A DNA stretch of 53,469 nucleotides from Candidatus Jordarchaeia archaeon (GTDB taxonomy: Archaea > Asgardarchaeota > Jordiarchaeia > Jordiarchaeales > Jordiarchaeaceae), in assembly GCA_029856435.1 (NCBI GenBank), contig JAHQXB010000106.1, forward strand, positions 1 to 53,469. Direction: 5' to 3'. Below, piece after piece: positions 17,479 to 25,361 of the stretch (position 1 is the stretch's first letter; every line of letters starts with the position of its first letter). A program made the translations under genes and the position numbers. The notes beneath the pieces are model-generated. The model did no database searches, was not told where the DNA came from, and worked only from the letters and a program-made list of their open reading frames with translations.

Positions 17479-18999
17479 TTGGAAACTATATCCGTAGAAG
17501 ATATGAAAATAGCGGACGAAAATTCAGAGTACTTGGGAGTTCCCCGATTACTACTTATGGAGAATGCGGGAAGAGGAATAGTGGAAAATATAATAAAAAG
17601 AAAAAAAGTGGAAAAATCAAACATCATAATCTTCTCAGGAACAGGAAATAATGGGGGAGACGGCTTTGTCGCCGCAAGACACCTTGCCTCACTCGGCGCT
17701 GAAGTACATCTAATTCTCCTAGGCCAACCAGAAAATATTCGCACCCCTGAGGCCAAACAAAACTGGAAAGCCTTAGAAAAAATGATTCTCACTGTAAAAA
17801 AAACCATAATTACAGACTCCTCAGAACTAATGGAAATCAAAGACTTAATCCAGAAATCGGATATAATGATTGACGCCATGCTAGGAACAGGAATAAAGGG
17901 AAAAATCCGCGAACCCTTCTCCACCGCCATAAACCTATTCAACTCCGCAAAGGCCTTCAAAATAGCAGTAGACTTACCATCAGGACTAAATCCAGAGAGC
18001 GGCGAAGTCCACGACAAAGTGATTCAAGCTAACCTCACAGTAACCTTTCACAAAGCAAAACCCGGACTATTAAACAAAACCTGTACTGGTGAACTCATAG
18101 TATGGCCTATTGGTATACCTCCAGAAGCGGAGGTCATAGCGGGTCCCGGAGATGTGAAGTCCGTAATCAAAAAAAGAAGTCCCCATTCTCATAAGGGCGA
18201 TTTTGGTAGAGTTCTCATAATCGGCGGAAGCATATACTACACTGGCGCACCAGCGCTAACTGCTCTCTCCTCCCTCAGAACTGGTGTTGACCTCGTAATT
18301 GTTGTCGCCCCTTCAAAAATCGCTCCGATAATTAGGGGATTCTCCCCCGACCTAATAGTAAGAGAATTTCCGGGAGAGGTGTTAAACAATGAATCTCTCC
18401 CTCTCATAAGTAGCTTAATCCAAGACTGGGCAACCGCAGCAGTTGTGGGGCCGGGTCTCGGGCTACATGAAAAAACCATAGAAACCATCCCTGAAATTTT
18501 TCAACTCATAAAAAAGAGAGATTTACCTCTACTTGTGGATGCAGATGCAATAAAAATCTTGGGAAAAGAAAATAAAATGCTCCATGGCACAAAAACTGTG
18601 CTCACACCCCACCAAGGAGAATTCCTACAATTAACTGGACAAAAAATGCCACCCCCCTCAGAATTAAAAAACCGAATAAAAACAGTTGAAAACTGGGCAA
18701 GAGAGCTAGGAGTCACCATACTCCTCAAAGCCCACGAAGACATCATTTCCGACGGCAGAAGAACAAAAATCAACACAACTGGCAACCCCGGAATGTCCGT
18801 AGGAGGAACAGGAGACGTTCTAAGCGGAATCTGCGCCGCCTTTCTATCCCAAGGCTATGAACCATTCAGAGCAGCGGTAGCCGCAGCCTTCCTAAACGGG
18901 AAGGCCGGAGATAAAGCAGTTCAAGACAAAGGCTATCACATAACTGCAACCGACCTCATACCCTTAATACCCGAAGTAATCAAAACTTACGAAACTTAA
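17479..18999 (+). CDS. nnr: Bifunctional NAD(P)H-hydrate epimerase / ADP-dependent dehydratase
   Basis: This metabolite-repair enzyme restores NADH and NADPH damaged by hydration. The N-terminal domain (about residues 1-215) epimerises the hydrate (VPRLLLMENAGRG, FSGTGNNGGDGFVAARHL); the C-terminal carbohydrate-kinase-like domain (about 230-505) dehydrates it with ADP (GDFGRVLIIGGS, LTPHQGEF, GNPGMSVGGTGDVLSG). The frame is open to 17338, but the extra 47 codons read through the miniature element. TTG 17479 follows GGTGGAGG by nine bases and begins ETISVEDMK, exactly the family N-terminus. Two inverted miniature elements bracket it. Its codons are strongly C/A-rich. Confidence 0.9.
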   Translation: METISVEDMKIADENSEYLGVPRLLLMENAGRGIVENIIKRKKVEKSNIIIFSGTGNNGGDGFVAARHLASLGAEVHLILLGQPENIRTPEAKQNWKALEKMILTVKKTIITDSSELMEIKDLIQKSDIMIDAMLGTGIKGKIREPFSTAINLFNSAKAFKIAVDLPSGLNPESGEVHDKVIQANLTVTFHKAKPGLLNKTCTGELIVWPIGIPPEAEVIAGPGDVKSVIKKRSPHSHKGDFGRVLIIGGSIYYTGAPALTALSSLRTGVDLVIVVAPSKIAPIIRGFSPDLIVREFPGEVLNNESLPLISSLIQDWATAAVVGPGLGLHEKTIETIPEIFQLIKKRDLPLLVDADAIKILGKENKMLHGTKTVLTPHQGEFLQLTGQKMPPPSELKNRIKTVENWARELGVTILLKAHEDIISDGRRTKINTTGNPGMSVGGTGDVLSGICAAFLSQGYEPFRAAVAAAFLNGKAGDKAVQDKGYHITATDLIPLIPEVIKTYET

Positions 19000-19033
19000 C
19001 CCCAAAAAACATTTTAAAAAGCGTTTTCCAAGA

Positions 19034-19234
19034 CTACACCCATAAGCTCCTCTCAAAACACGCCGCACTCTTCCTCTCTCCCGCAAAAACAAACTTTATG
19101 ACTAGCACGATTATTAGTAGCAACGATACTGCAACCAAAACACTGTAAAGCCTAGTTTCCGCACTACTTAAACCGAAACCTGGCCAGATCCAAAAATATG
19201 CCAAAGTAATAGTAAAACAAAGTGGGGCTGACAA
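19034..19234 (-). CDS. Small two-segment membrane protein, hypothetical
   Basis: A protein of 66 residues with two hydrophobic segments (around FTITLAYFWIWPGF and LVAVSLLLIIVLVIKFVF) and a basic, cysteine-containing tail. I do not recognise it. TTG 19234 lies about five bases after GGGTGA, the ribosome-site pattern seen for many genes here, and a TATA-like AGTATTTAAG lies further upstream. It converges with nnr and lies inside the interval bracketed by the two miniature elements. Confidence 0.45.
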   Translation of the reverse strand: MSAPLCFTITLAYFWIWPGFGLSSAETRLYSVLVAVSLLLIIVLVIKFVFAGERKSAACFERSLWV

Positions 19235-19385
19235 ACCATTCACCCTACTTCTTCCTAAAGCTAACCAGTTTTGCAAAGTAGACTCCCAATATTTATGTTG
19301 TCATAACTTAAATACTCCACAGTTATGGTAAAAAATCTAATAATTTTTGGTCCAGCTCAAAAAAAGGAGAGTAAATGGATAGAAA

Positions 19386-19395
19386 ACTAGACTTT
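19386..19395. repeat. 10-bp target-site duplication, left copy of element B
   Basis: ACTAGACTTT directly precedes element B and recurs perfectly at 19504-19513. Confidence 0.85.
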
Positions 19396-19503
19396 GGTGA
19401 TGCAGATTTATTCGGCTCCATCTCCCTAATAAGGCTCCAAATCGTGAAAGAAGCCCTATAAACACCCCTTTTTTGAGGCGAAACCGAACGATTCTACATC
19501 ACC
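19396..19503 (-). mobile_element. 108-bp miniature inverted-repeat transposable element, copy B
   Basis: This is the reverse complement of copy A at 17300-17407 with two base differences in 108. It has the same GGTGATG ends and its own, different, perfect 10-bp target duplication (ACTAGACTTT). The different duplications show that the two copies inserted independently and are not ends of one composite transposon. It lies about 100 bases before the decarboxylase-like gene and may affect its promoter. Confidence 0.88.
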
Positions 19504-19513
19504 ACTAGACTTT
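19504..19513. repeat. 10-bp target-site duplication, right copy of element B
   Basis: ACTAGACTTT, identical to 19386-19395. Confidence 0.85.
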
Positions 19514-19605
19514 TAAGGAAAACTTAATATCATCTAAAATCCTTGCGCACCCCAAAAATTCTATAATTTTTGCTCAAATATACACACATTTTTATTGAGG
19601 AGTTC

Positions 19606-20976
19606 ATGGAGAGATTTACACAAATGTCTACACCTCATCCTAAAGATTACATCGGCAAGAAAGATTTCGCAGAACCCCTAAAACTCACTGATAATCAAAT
19701 CTTCTTTGAAGGGGTCAGCATTCAAAACCTAGCAGAAACCTTGGGGACCCGCATCTACGTCCTAAGCTTGGACCAATTAAAAAGAAATGCTCAAAGACTT
19801 CAAGAAGCCTTTAAAAACTACCCCTCTTTCAAACCCTGCTACGCCTTGGCCGCCAACCACCTCCCTCAAGTAGCCCAGACCCTAGTAGACCAAAAATTTG
19901 GAATAGAAGTAGTAAACATTTACGAATTAAGATACACTCTAACACAACTAAAAAATGTACCATACATTATCTGCAACGGAGCTTCGAAAAGCTGGAGTTC
20001 AAAAAGGCAGGACAAAAACCTAATACAGACGGTAATCAGCTTACAAAAAGAAAGAAACATAACCCTAAACTTCAACTCCATCGAAGAAATCAAATACACG
20101 AAAAACCTCTGCCAAAAACAAAACACCGAGCTAGAAGCCGGAATATCCCTAAACCTAACTCACCACATCCAAAACTACGAAAAACCTAGTGGAGCCGCAA
20201 GATTCGGAATCCCTCCCGAACAACTACCCCAAGTAATCAAGCTTCTCAAAAACTCAAAAATCAAAATAACAACCCTCCAATCTCACATAGGAACCCAAAT
20301 AACCCAACTCCAGAAACTAGTTCAAAACGCACAACTACTATCCCAATACGCAACACAAATAACAAAAGAACTAGGAACAGCCATAGAAAACCTAAACCTC
20401 GGCGGAGGAATCGCAGTCAACTACTACAAAGCAGAAAACCACCCCCTCAATCCCAACTACACCATCGAGGAATACGCCCAAAAAACCACCCAACAAATAA
20501 TTAAAATCCACCAAGAAAGCAATGCAAATCCATTCACAATCATAATCGAAACAGGAAGATGGCTAACCGCAAACACTATGATACTCCTAATCAAAGCAAC
20601 AGAAATAAGTCAACCCCCCCAACAATACCCTTGGATAGTAACCGACGGAAGCGCTCTAACGGACACCAATGACGCGGTCTGGATAGCACAACACTTCGAA
20701 ATAATCAACGCTACCAAACCCACCCAAAAACCCACACAATACTACAACATAGCTGGAATCACCTGCGACACCAATGATACCTTTGCATGGTCAAAAAACA
20801 ACACCGGCCCTCGAAAACTTCCTAAAACTCAACCCGGAGACATCCTCATAGTCCTAGACGTAGGAGCCTACCAACTCGCCCTCAGAAACAACTTCAACCT
20901 ACTACCAAAAGCACCAATATACACACCAGAAGGCAAACCAATAAATGAACCAAATATGGAAATAAGTAGCTTTTGA
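19606..20976 (+). CDS. Diaminopimelate-decarboxylase-like protein lacking the PLP lysine
   Basis: A 456-residue homologue of fold-type III (alanine-racemase fold) amino-acid decarboxylases. Expected landmarks are present: HIGTQI, NLGGGIAVNY, ETGRWLTANT (family EPGR), CDTNDTFA (family CESGD-like) and VLDVGAYQLAL. The PLP-binding lysine of the YAxKAN motif is missing: residues 79-84 read YALAAN, with alanine (codon GCC) at position 82. The enzyme should not form the usual internal aldimine, so it is either a pseudoenzyme, a binding protein or an unusual catalyst. ATG 19606 has TGAGGAG upstream; the frame is open to 19570. Codons are strongly C/A-rich. Miniature element B lies just upstream. Confidence 0.82.
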   Translation: MERFTQMSTPHPKDYIGKKDFAEPLKLTDNQIFFEGVSIQNLAETLGTRIYVLSLDQLKRNAQRLQEAFKNYPSFKPCYALAANHLPQVAQTLVDQKFGIEVVNIYELRYTLTQLKNVPYIICNGASKSWSSKRQDKNLIQTVISLQKERNITLNFNSIEEIKYTKNLCQKQNTELEAGISLNLTHHIQNYEKPSGAARFGIPPEQLPQVIKLLKNSKIKITTLQSHIGTQITQLQKLVQNAQLLSQYATQITKELGTAIENLNLGGGIAVNYYKAENHPLNPNYTIEEYAQKTTQQIIKIHQESNANPFTIIIETGRWLTANTMILLIKATEISQPPQQYPWIVTDGSALTDTNDAVWIAQHFEIINATKPTQKPTQYYNIAGITCDTNDTFAWSKNNTGPRKLPKTQPGDILIVLDVGAYQLALRNNFNLLPKAPIYTPEGKPINEPNMEISSF

Positions 20977-21058
20977 TACTTCCCGCAAAGGTCGGTGATC
21001 CCTCATCAATGATTCCTATAAAGGAATATAACCAAAAAGAGAAAAACCGCCACAAAAG

Positions 21059-21586
21059 CTAAGTGTAATCAATTAGAATTCTAGTAAGATCTCTAAATGC
21101 GGCCTCCACATTGGTGCCCTCCTTTGCACTAGTCTCAAAGTATACCATATTATGATTAATTGCGTACTCCAAAGCCTCCTCTAGAGAAACCGCTCTACCC
21201 GGCATATCTGTTTTGTTACCAACCATAACCATAGGGATGGAGGGACAGTGCTTGCCAACTTCTTCTAACCAATTCTCCAAATGTTCAAAAGACTCCCGCT
21301 TAGTCACATCATAAACCAATAATCCACCCATAGCACCACGATAATACAAAGGACGAATATAAGAAAACCTCTCCTGACCACCAGTATCCCAAATCTGCAA
21401 CTTAGCCGTCTTAAGACCATTATTCGTATTAACACTAACCGTCTTCACTGCAAAATCAACGCCTATGGTCATCTTGTAATCCTCCTTGAAGTATCCCTGC
21501 GAAAAGCGAACAGTTAAGCTTGTCTTCCCGACGGCTCCGTCACCGATTACTATGATTTTGAAGAGATAATCGTAATCCCTAGACAT
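21059..21586 (-). CDS. Rab/Ras-like small GTPase
   Basis: A 175-residue single-domain GTPase with all Ras-superfamily motifs: G1 GDGAVGKTS (15-23), switch I threonine in MTIGVDF (near 40), G3 WDTGGQERF (66-74), G4 NKTD (124-127) and G5 ETSAK (151-155). The IGVDF and WDTGGQERF segments are Rab-like. It has no C-terminal cysteine, so no prenyl anchor. A regulator or roadblock partner is not adjacent; the nearest gene on the same strand is the HD phosphohydrolase about 400 bases upstream. It is probably a molecular switch in an archaeal signalling or trafficking-like process; the target is unknown. Confidence 0.9.
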   Translation of the reverse strand: MSRDYDYLFKIIVIGDGAVGKTSLTVRFSQGYFKEDYKMTIGVDFAVKTVSVNTNNGLKTAKLQIWDTGGQERFSYIRPLYYRGAMGGLLVYDVTKRESFEHLENWLEEVGKHCPSIPMVMVGNKTDMPGRAVSLEEALEYAINHNMVYFETSAKEGTNVEAAFRDLTRILIDYT

Positions 21587-21985
21587 AGTACTACACTTCT
21601 CCTTATGATTTGGTTATATTGTGCTATTATCCTTCAGTCTCATTCTTGTGATTCTTACCGTTTTTGAAAAATTTAAAACTTTCTTAAACAAAGTTTTTCT
21701 AAATTTAAATTAGTCGGGGAGGCAGAGTTACAATTACATTCCTCATATTATTATTTACGAATTTGCTGTAATAGTCCTGTTTGCATCGTTAGATTGGCTG
21801 GCACCGAACAGCATCCCCTAGAACACTGTTTAAAAGAAATATTGATAATCCCTAATTAGTGTTGGGAGCCTAGGTATTGCGATTTTTGGTAGGGGGAATT
21901 TTACAGAAAAATTATGTACTAAATCGGATTTTTACAGAAATTTGGGGAGAGGTGGTTTTCCTAATTGTCTCTTGTTGTAGTTTTT
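21587..21985. other. Gene-free gap of about 400 bases
   Basis: It separates the Rab-like GTPase start from the 3' end of the HD gene. A purine/T-rich composition replaces the C/A bias of the preceding genes within this gap. It holds the likely promoter of the GTPase (AT-rich around 21680-21710 on the minus strand). The segment CCTAGAACACTGTTTAAAA (about 21817) closely resembles one near 38905. No RNA gene is evident. Confidence 0.4.
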
Positions 21986-23203
21986 TTAAATCTGTGATAA
22001 GAAGAATTTTCGGAAGCTTTCTAGGCTTTCTTTGGGTGCTTTTTCTGAGTAAATGTGTAGGGTCCATTGCGTGGGTTGATTTTCGCTTATTGCTCTGGTT
22101 ATGCTTGAAATGTCTCGGAGAGATTTTTTCTCATCATTGAGCATTATGGGAGTGTTTGCTTCTTGGATTCTTGGGAGTTCAGGTATATCTAGTATGGTGA
22201 GGTTGGGGTCGCTGTTTATGTGTTCAGCTATACTCTCCTCTATGTTTTCTTTTTCCTGTTTGTCTTTGGCTACTTTTAATAATTGTTTTACTATATCCTT
22301 ATCAAGTTCCTCCCATTTCATGGTTAGAATGGTATCTAACGGTTTATTATGTATTTTCGATGTTAGTCGGGTAATGGTTCCTCCCGCCTTTTTTAGGAAG
22401 GAAATTATTTGTTCGTCGGTCATTTTTTGGATTTCAAATATTGTTGTTACCCCCTTTTCAACTGCGATCTTTATGGCCCTGGAGAGAGTTTGATCCGCTT
22501 TTCTTACTGTGGGGTGGTGGTGAATATTTTTGTAGTAAATGGCTTCTGCGAAAACCATGGAGTCCAAGTAGGGAATCACGCTTTTCTCAAAAACTATGTG
22601 TTCGTCAAGAATTCTCATAGAATCGATTATGCGTGAGCTCTGAACTAGGTGAGGTAAAAATCCTGTGGAGAGGGAGTCTCGTGGTAGATAGTCCAATTTG
22701 TCTGCGTCCACCATCCAATGAATGATTTCTCCTATTAACGGTCTTCTCTTATTCACCCCTAAAATGTTGTTGGCTATCTCACTGATTAAATTTTTACTTA
22801 ACCCTGAGTCTCTAAGCACCTCATTTATCTCTGATTTTTCGTCCATAACTATTCTCTTACCCATTTCCTCGTGGGTGAGGCCCGTTTTTTCTTGAAGAAT
22901 TATCTCTGATCCATGGGAAAAGGGACCGTGACCCACATCGTGAAGAAGAGCTGATAGCCTAATAATCTCCACCTCCTCCCCAATTTTATAATCTTTTTTT
23001 AATAGTGTGTCGCAAATCCGGTTAGCAACATACAGTGTTCCTAAGCTATGCTCTAGACGTGTATGCCTGGCGCCAGGATAAACTAGGTTAATATTACCTA
23101 TATCCATCTTTCCTGAAAGGGACCTCATAATACGGGTGCCTAGAAGTTTCTGCTCCAGCTCATTAACCTGAATTTTACCATATATAACATCCTGAAAATA
23201 CAT
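21986..23203 (-). CDS. HD-domain phosphohydrolase (dNTPase-like)
   Basis: About 405 residues with an N-terminal HD domain: NLVYPGARHTRLEHSLGT, then LSALLHDVGHGPFSHGSE, which supplies the HD metal pair, and DADKLDYLPRD. It resembles the COG1078 family of dGTPase-like enzymes, which cleave nucleotides or related phosphoesters. The C-terminal half is helical and less conserved. I chose ATG 23203, preceded by GGTGG; the open frame reaches 23245, which would overlap the divergent phosphatase gene. Base usage shifts inside the gene near 22680. Confidence 0.82.
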   Translation of the reverse strand: MYFQDVIYGKIQVNELEQKLLGTRIMRSLSGKMDIGNINLVYPGARHTRLEHSLGTLYVANRICDTLLKKDYKIGEEVEIIRLSALLHDVGHGPFSHGSEIILQEKTGLTHEEMGKRIVMDEKSEINEVLRDSGLSKNLISEIANNILGVNKRRPLIGEIIHWMVDADKLDYLPRDSLSTGFLPHLVQSSRIIDSMRILDEHIVFEKSVIPYLDSMVFAEAIYYKNIHHHPTVRKADQTLSRAIKIAVEKGVTTIFEIQKMTDEQIISFLKKAGGTITRLTSKIHNKPLDTILTMKWEELDKDIVKQLLKVAKDKQEKENIEESIAEHINSDPNLTILDIPELPRIQEANTPIMLNDEKKSLRDISSITRAISENQPTQWTLHIYSEKAPKESLESFRKFFLSQI

Positions 23204-23255
23204 ATTAGCAGTTCCCACCACTATTAATTTAAACCTAGTGAACAAGCCTCATCAG

Positions 23256-24299
23256 ATGAAAAAAATGAAAGTATTCCTCGCAATTCTTGATGGATGCAAT
23301 ATTAATTGGATAATAAACGCCAAAACACCATTCCTAGACAAATTGTCAAATAGGGGAGCATCCACCCTATCCTGCCACGCAGTTTTCCCCACAGCAACCT
23401 ACACTGGACATACATCCATAATTACTGGAGTATATCCCGGAGAGCACGGCATAATAGGAAACCAGTTCTACGATAGGGAGACTAGGGAAACAAGAAATTT
23501 TGATTTTTACGATCCAAACCTTTGCCTAGAAACTGCAACCATATTCGAGGAAGCTCAAGCGGCGGGATTTAAAACAGCAGCCATAGGGGAACCAGTCACT
23601 AAAGGGGCGAAACACATTATTTCAAAAAAACATATTCAAAGTTTTCCAGTCTCAAGTCAGAACAGTAAAGTTTTTGAAGAATCCATAAAGCTGATAAAGA
23701 GAGAAAAGCCTGACCTGATAATAGCCAATTTCCCCGCAGTAGACAGCTTCGGCGAAAACTATGGACCAAAAAGTAAAGAAGTCCTAAAAATTGTAGAAGA
23801 AGTAGATAACATTCTAAAGAAAACCTTTGAGGAGTACAAATCGCTAGGCCAAGAAATCTGCATGATCGTTTCCGCAGACCATGGCATGACGGAAGGCCAA
23901 AAACAAATACAACTAAATAAATTACTGAAAAACAAAAAGCTAGACGCTATCTCTTTGGCCTCACACAGAACCAGCCACATATACATAAATTCCCCAAAAC
24001 AAATTGATGAAGTATACAAGTTTTTAAGTGAAACGAAAGGTATTCTAGAGGTTATGGATGGCAAACGAATTTCCGAATTAAAATTTTCACATCCCCGAAG
24101 CGGTGACCTAGTTGTAACCGCCGAAAAGGGCTATGAGCTAGGAGACATGAAAATAAAGGGAAGCCACGGTGGAATCACGGAAGAAGAGATGAAAGTCCCA
24201 CTAATAATCTCCCAAGATGGACTGTTAAATTCTTCAGAGTTGGAAAAAGCGTCTATACTGGAAATAGTCAAGATTATAAAAAGGGCATTGGGTTTATGA
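23256..24299 (+). CDS. Alkaline-phosphatase-superfamily phosphodiesterase/nucleotide pyrophosphatase
   Basis: About 347 residues with the type I phosphodiesterase domain. Landmarks are VFLAILDGCN (metal Asp), FPTATYTGHTSIITGVYPGEHGI (nucleophile Thr region), AVDSFGENYGP, SADHGM and GSHGG. In most relatives the third motif reads D-x-x-G-H; here the histidine position is glutamate (DSFGE), so one metal ligand differs. Start uncertain: ATG 23256 or 23265, about 25 bases after an AATTTAAA TATA-like box, suggests a leaderless message; GTG 23238 is also open. Divergent from the HD gene. The substrate (nucleotide, phosphonate or lipid phosphodiester) is unknown. Confidence 0.8.
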   Translation: MKKMKVFLAILDGCNINWIINAKTPFLDKLSNRGASTLSCHAVFPTATYTGHTSIITGVYPGEHGIIGNQFYDRETRETRNFDFYDPNLCLETATIFEEAQAAGFKTAAIGEPVTKGAKHIISKKHIQSFPVSSQNSKVFEESIKLIKREKPDLIIANFPAVDSFGENYGPKSKEVLKIVEEVDNILKKTFEEYKSLGQEICMIVSADHGMTEGQKQIQLNKLLKNKKLDAISLASHRTSHIYINSPKQIDEVYKFLSETKGILEVMDGKRISELKFSHPRSGDLVVTAEKGYELGDMKIKGSHGGITEEEMKVPLIISQDGLLNSSELEKASILEIVKIIKRALGL

Positions 24300-24642
24300 T
24301 CAAAAAAGTAGCCACTTCCAAGATTTTTTAAAATTCAGCTTGATTTATCGACAATTTTCGGTCGCTTTTCAATTGTTTTTCAAAAAATGCAACATAGTAG
24401 ATACCTTTTTGCTACTAATTTGAACATTATTTTTATATAGTTAATATATATTATATTATTTATTGGAACTATATTCAAATATATAGAACAAAAGAGGTGG
24501 AGTCAAAAATCAAAATAAACACCAGAACATCAAAACTCACTACTAGGTCACCGTTTTATCTTCTTTCTTTTGGGTCACCAGTTTTCACTCCTGAGAAGTT
24601 TTCACTCTCTCTTAATGACTCCCTGTGGGAGGGCTGTAACTT
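24300..24642. other. Very AT-rich gap of about 340 bases
   Basis: The stretch 24425-24490 is nearly pure A/T with overlapping TATA-like matches and is the probable promoter of the ASCH-like gene. A small TCCC-TGT-GGGA hairpin lies just before that gene and overlaps its ribosome site. I see no gene here. Confidence 0.45.
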
Positions 24643-25032
24643 ATGGGAATAGTTATGGTTCTGGATGAAAAGGCGATGAGACGCCTGTTGAAAAAAGGTG
24701 TAGTTTATACCTTTAGGATGAATCGAAGGACTGGAATAGAAAACTGGTTTGGAAGTGGTTGCATATTCAAAAATGGAAATCTCCTCTACGATACTCCCAA
24801 GAAGATAAATGTCATCGTTGAGGAGATAGGAGAAATAAATCCCCAAAAGGATCTTGTGTGGTACCTTAAGGATAGCGGTTTCGATACTTTGGAGGAGTGG
24901 CAGAAGGCGATAAAAAAACACTATGATGTGTTTAGCGGGCTTAACGAGAAAAGTAACAGTTTGCCAAAAAAAGGCTGGCTCTATAAAATCATATACTTTA
25001 AGGATGATGAGAAAAATGAAAATAAAATGTGA
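24643..25032 (+). CDS. ASCH/PUA-like domain protein
   Basis: A 129-residue protein that looks like one ASCH-type (PUA-like) RNA- or nucleotide-binding domain. It starts with a helix EKAMRRLLKKGVVYTFRM, then beta strands including KINVIVEEIGEI, and the characteristic DSGFDTLEEWQKAIKKHY helix. Function is unknown; some relatives act on RNA or modified nucleosides. ATG 24643 follows a GGGAGGG ribosome site by about seven bases. The following Zn-ribbon gene overlaps its end, so they are co-translated. Confidence 0.6.
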   Translation: MGIVMVLDEKAMRRLLKKGVVYTFRMNRRTGIENWFGSGCIFKNGNLLYDTPKKINVIVEEIGEINPQKDLVWYLKDSGFDTLEEWQKAIKKHYDVFSGLNEKSNSLPKKGWLYKIIYFKDDEKNENKM

Positions 25033-25264
25033 GAATCTACAATTCGAAAGTGTATGGTGTCCAAGTTGTGGAGCACCAATGGCCATAAAGGATAAGACGG
25101 ACGCTTGGATGAGTAAGGCGGACGGGGGCTCAATCTACGTAGCAAAGACAGTCTACACTTGCCAAGACTGTAATGTTTCAGCAGAAGTGGTATGGACTTG
25201 GAAACCGAAAAAGGAAAAAATACCTAACCAAACCATTATACCAAAAACCACAATAAAAACGTAA
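25004..25264 (+). CDS. Small zinc-ribbon protein
   Basis: About 86 residues with two CxxC knuckles, CPSC and CQDC, spaced about 35 residues apart, the pattern of a zinc ribbon. It has a lysine/proline-rich tail. It overlaps the 3' end of the ASCH-like gene in a different frame. The start is ATG 25004 or ATG 25016; both fall inside the overlap. No family assigned. The pairing suggests a small nucleic-acid-binding unit, which is inference. Confidence 0.62.
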   Translation: MMRKMKIKCENLQFESVWCPSCGAPMAIKDKTDAWMSKADGGSIYVAKTVYTCQDCNVSAEVVWTWKPKKEKIPNQTIIPKTTIKT

Positions 25265-25361
25265 CAATCAAGTAATAAACTGAAAGTCAAACAGACTGGG
25301 AAACAAGTGCAGAGAACCCACTGCAACATACCTATTTGGAAGGCATAGGGTGAAAAAAGGG

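Noticed and set aside
17300..19503. The two 108-bp repeats as ends of one composite transposon carrying nnr
   Set aside because: Each copy has its own, different 10-bp duplication, so they inserted separately.
24556..25086. Minus-strand open frame of 176 codons opposite the ASCH-like gene
   Set aside because: It is antisense to two overlapping + strand genes with better starts and recognisable zinc-ribbon motifs.
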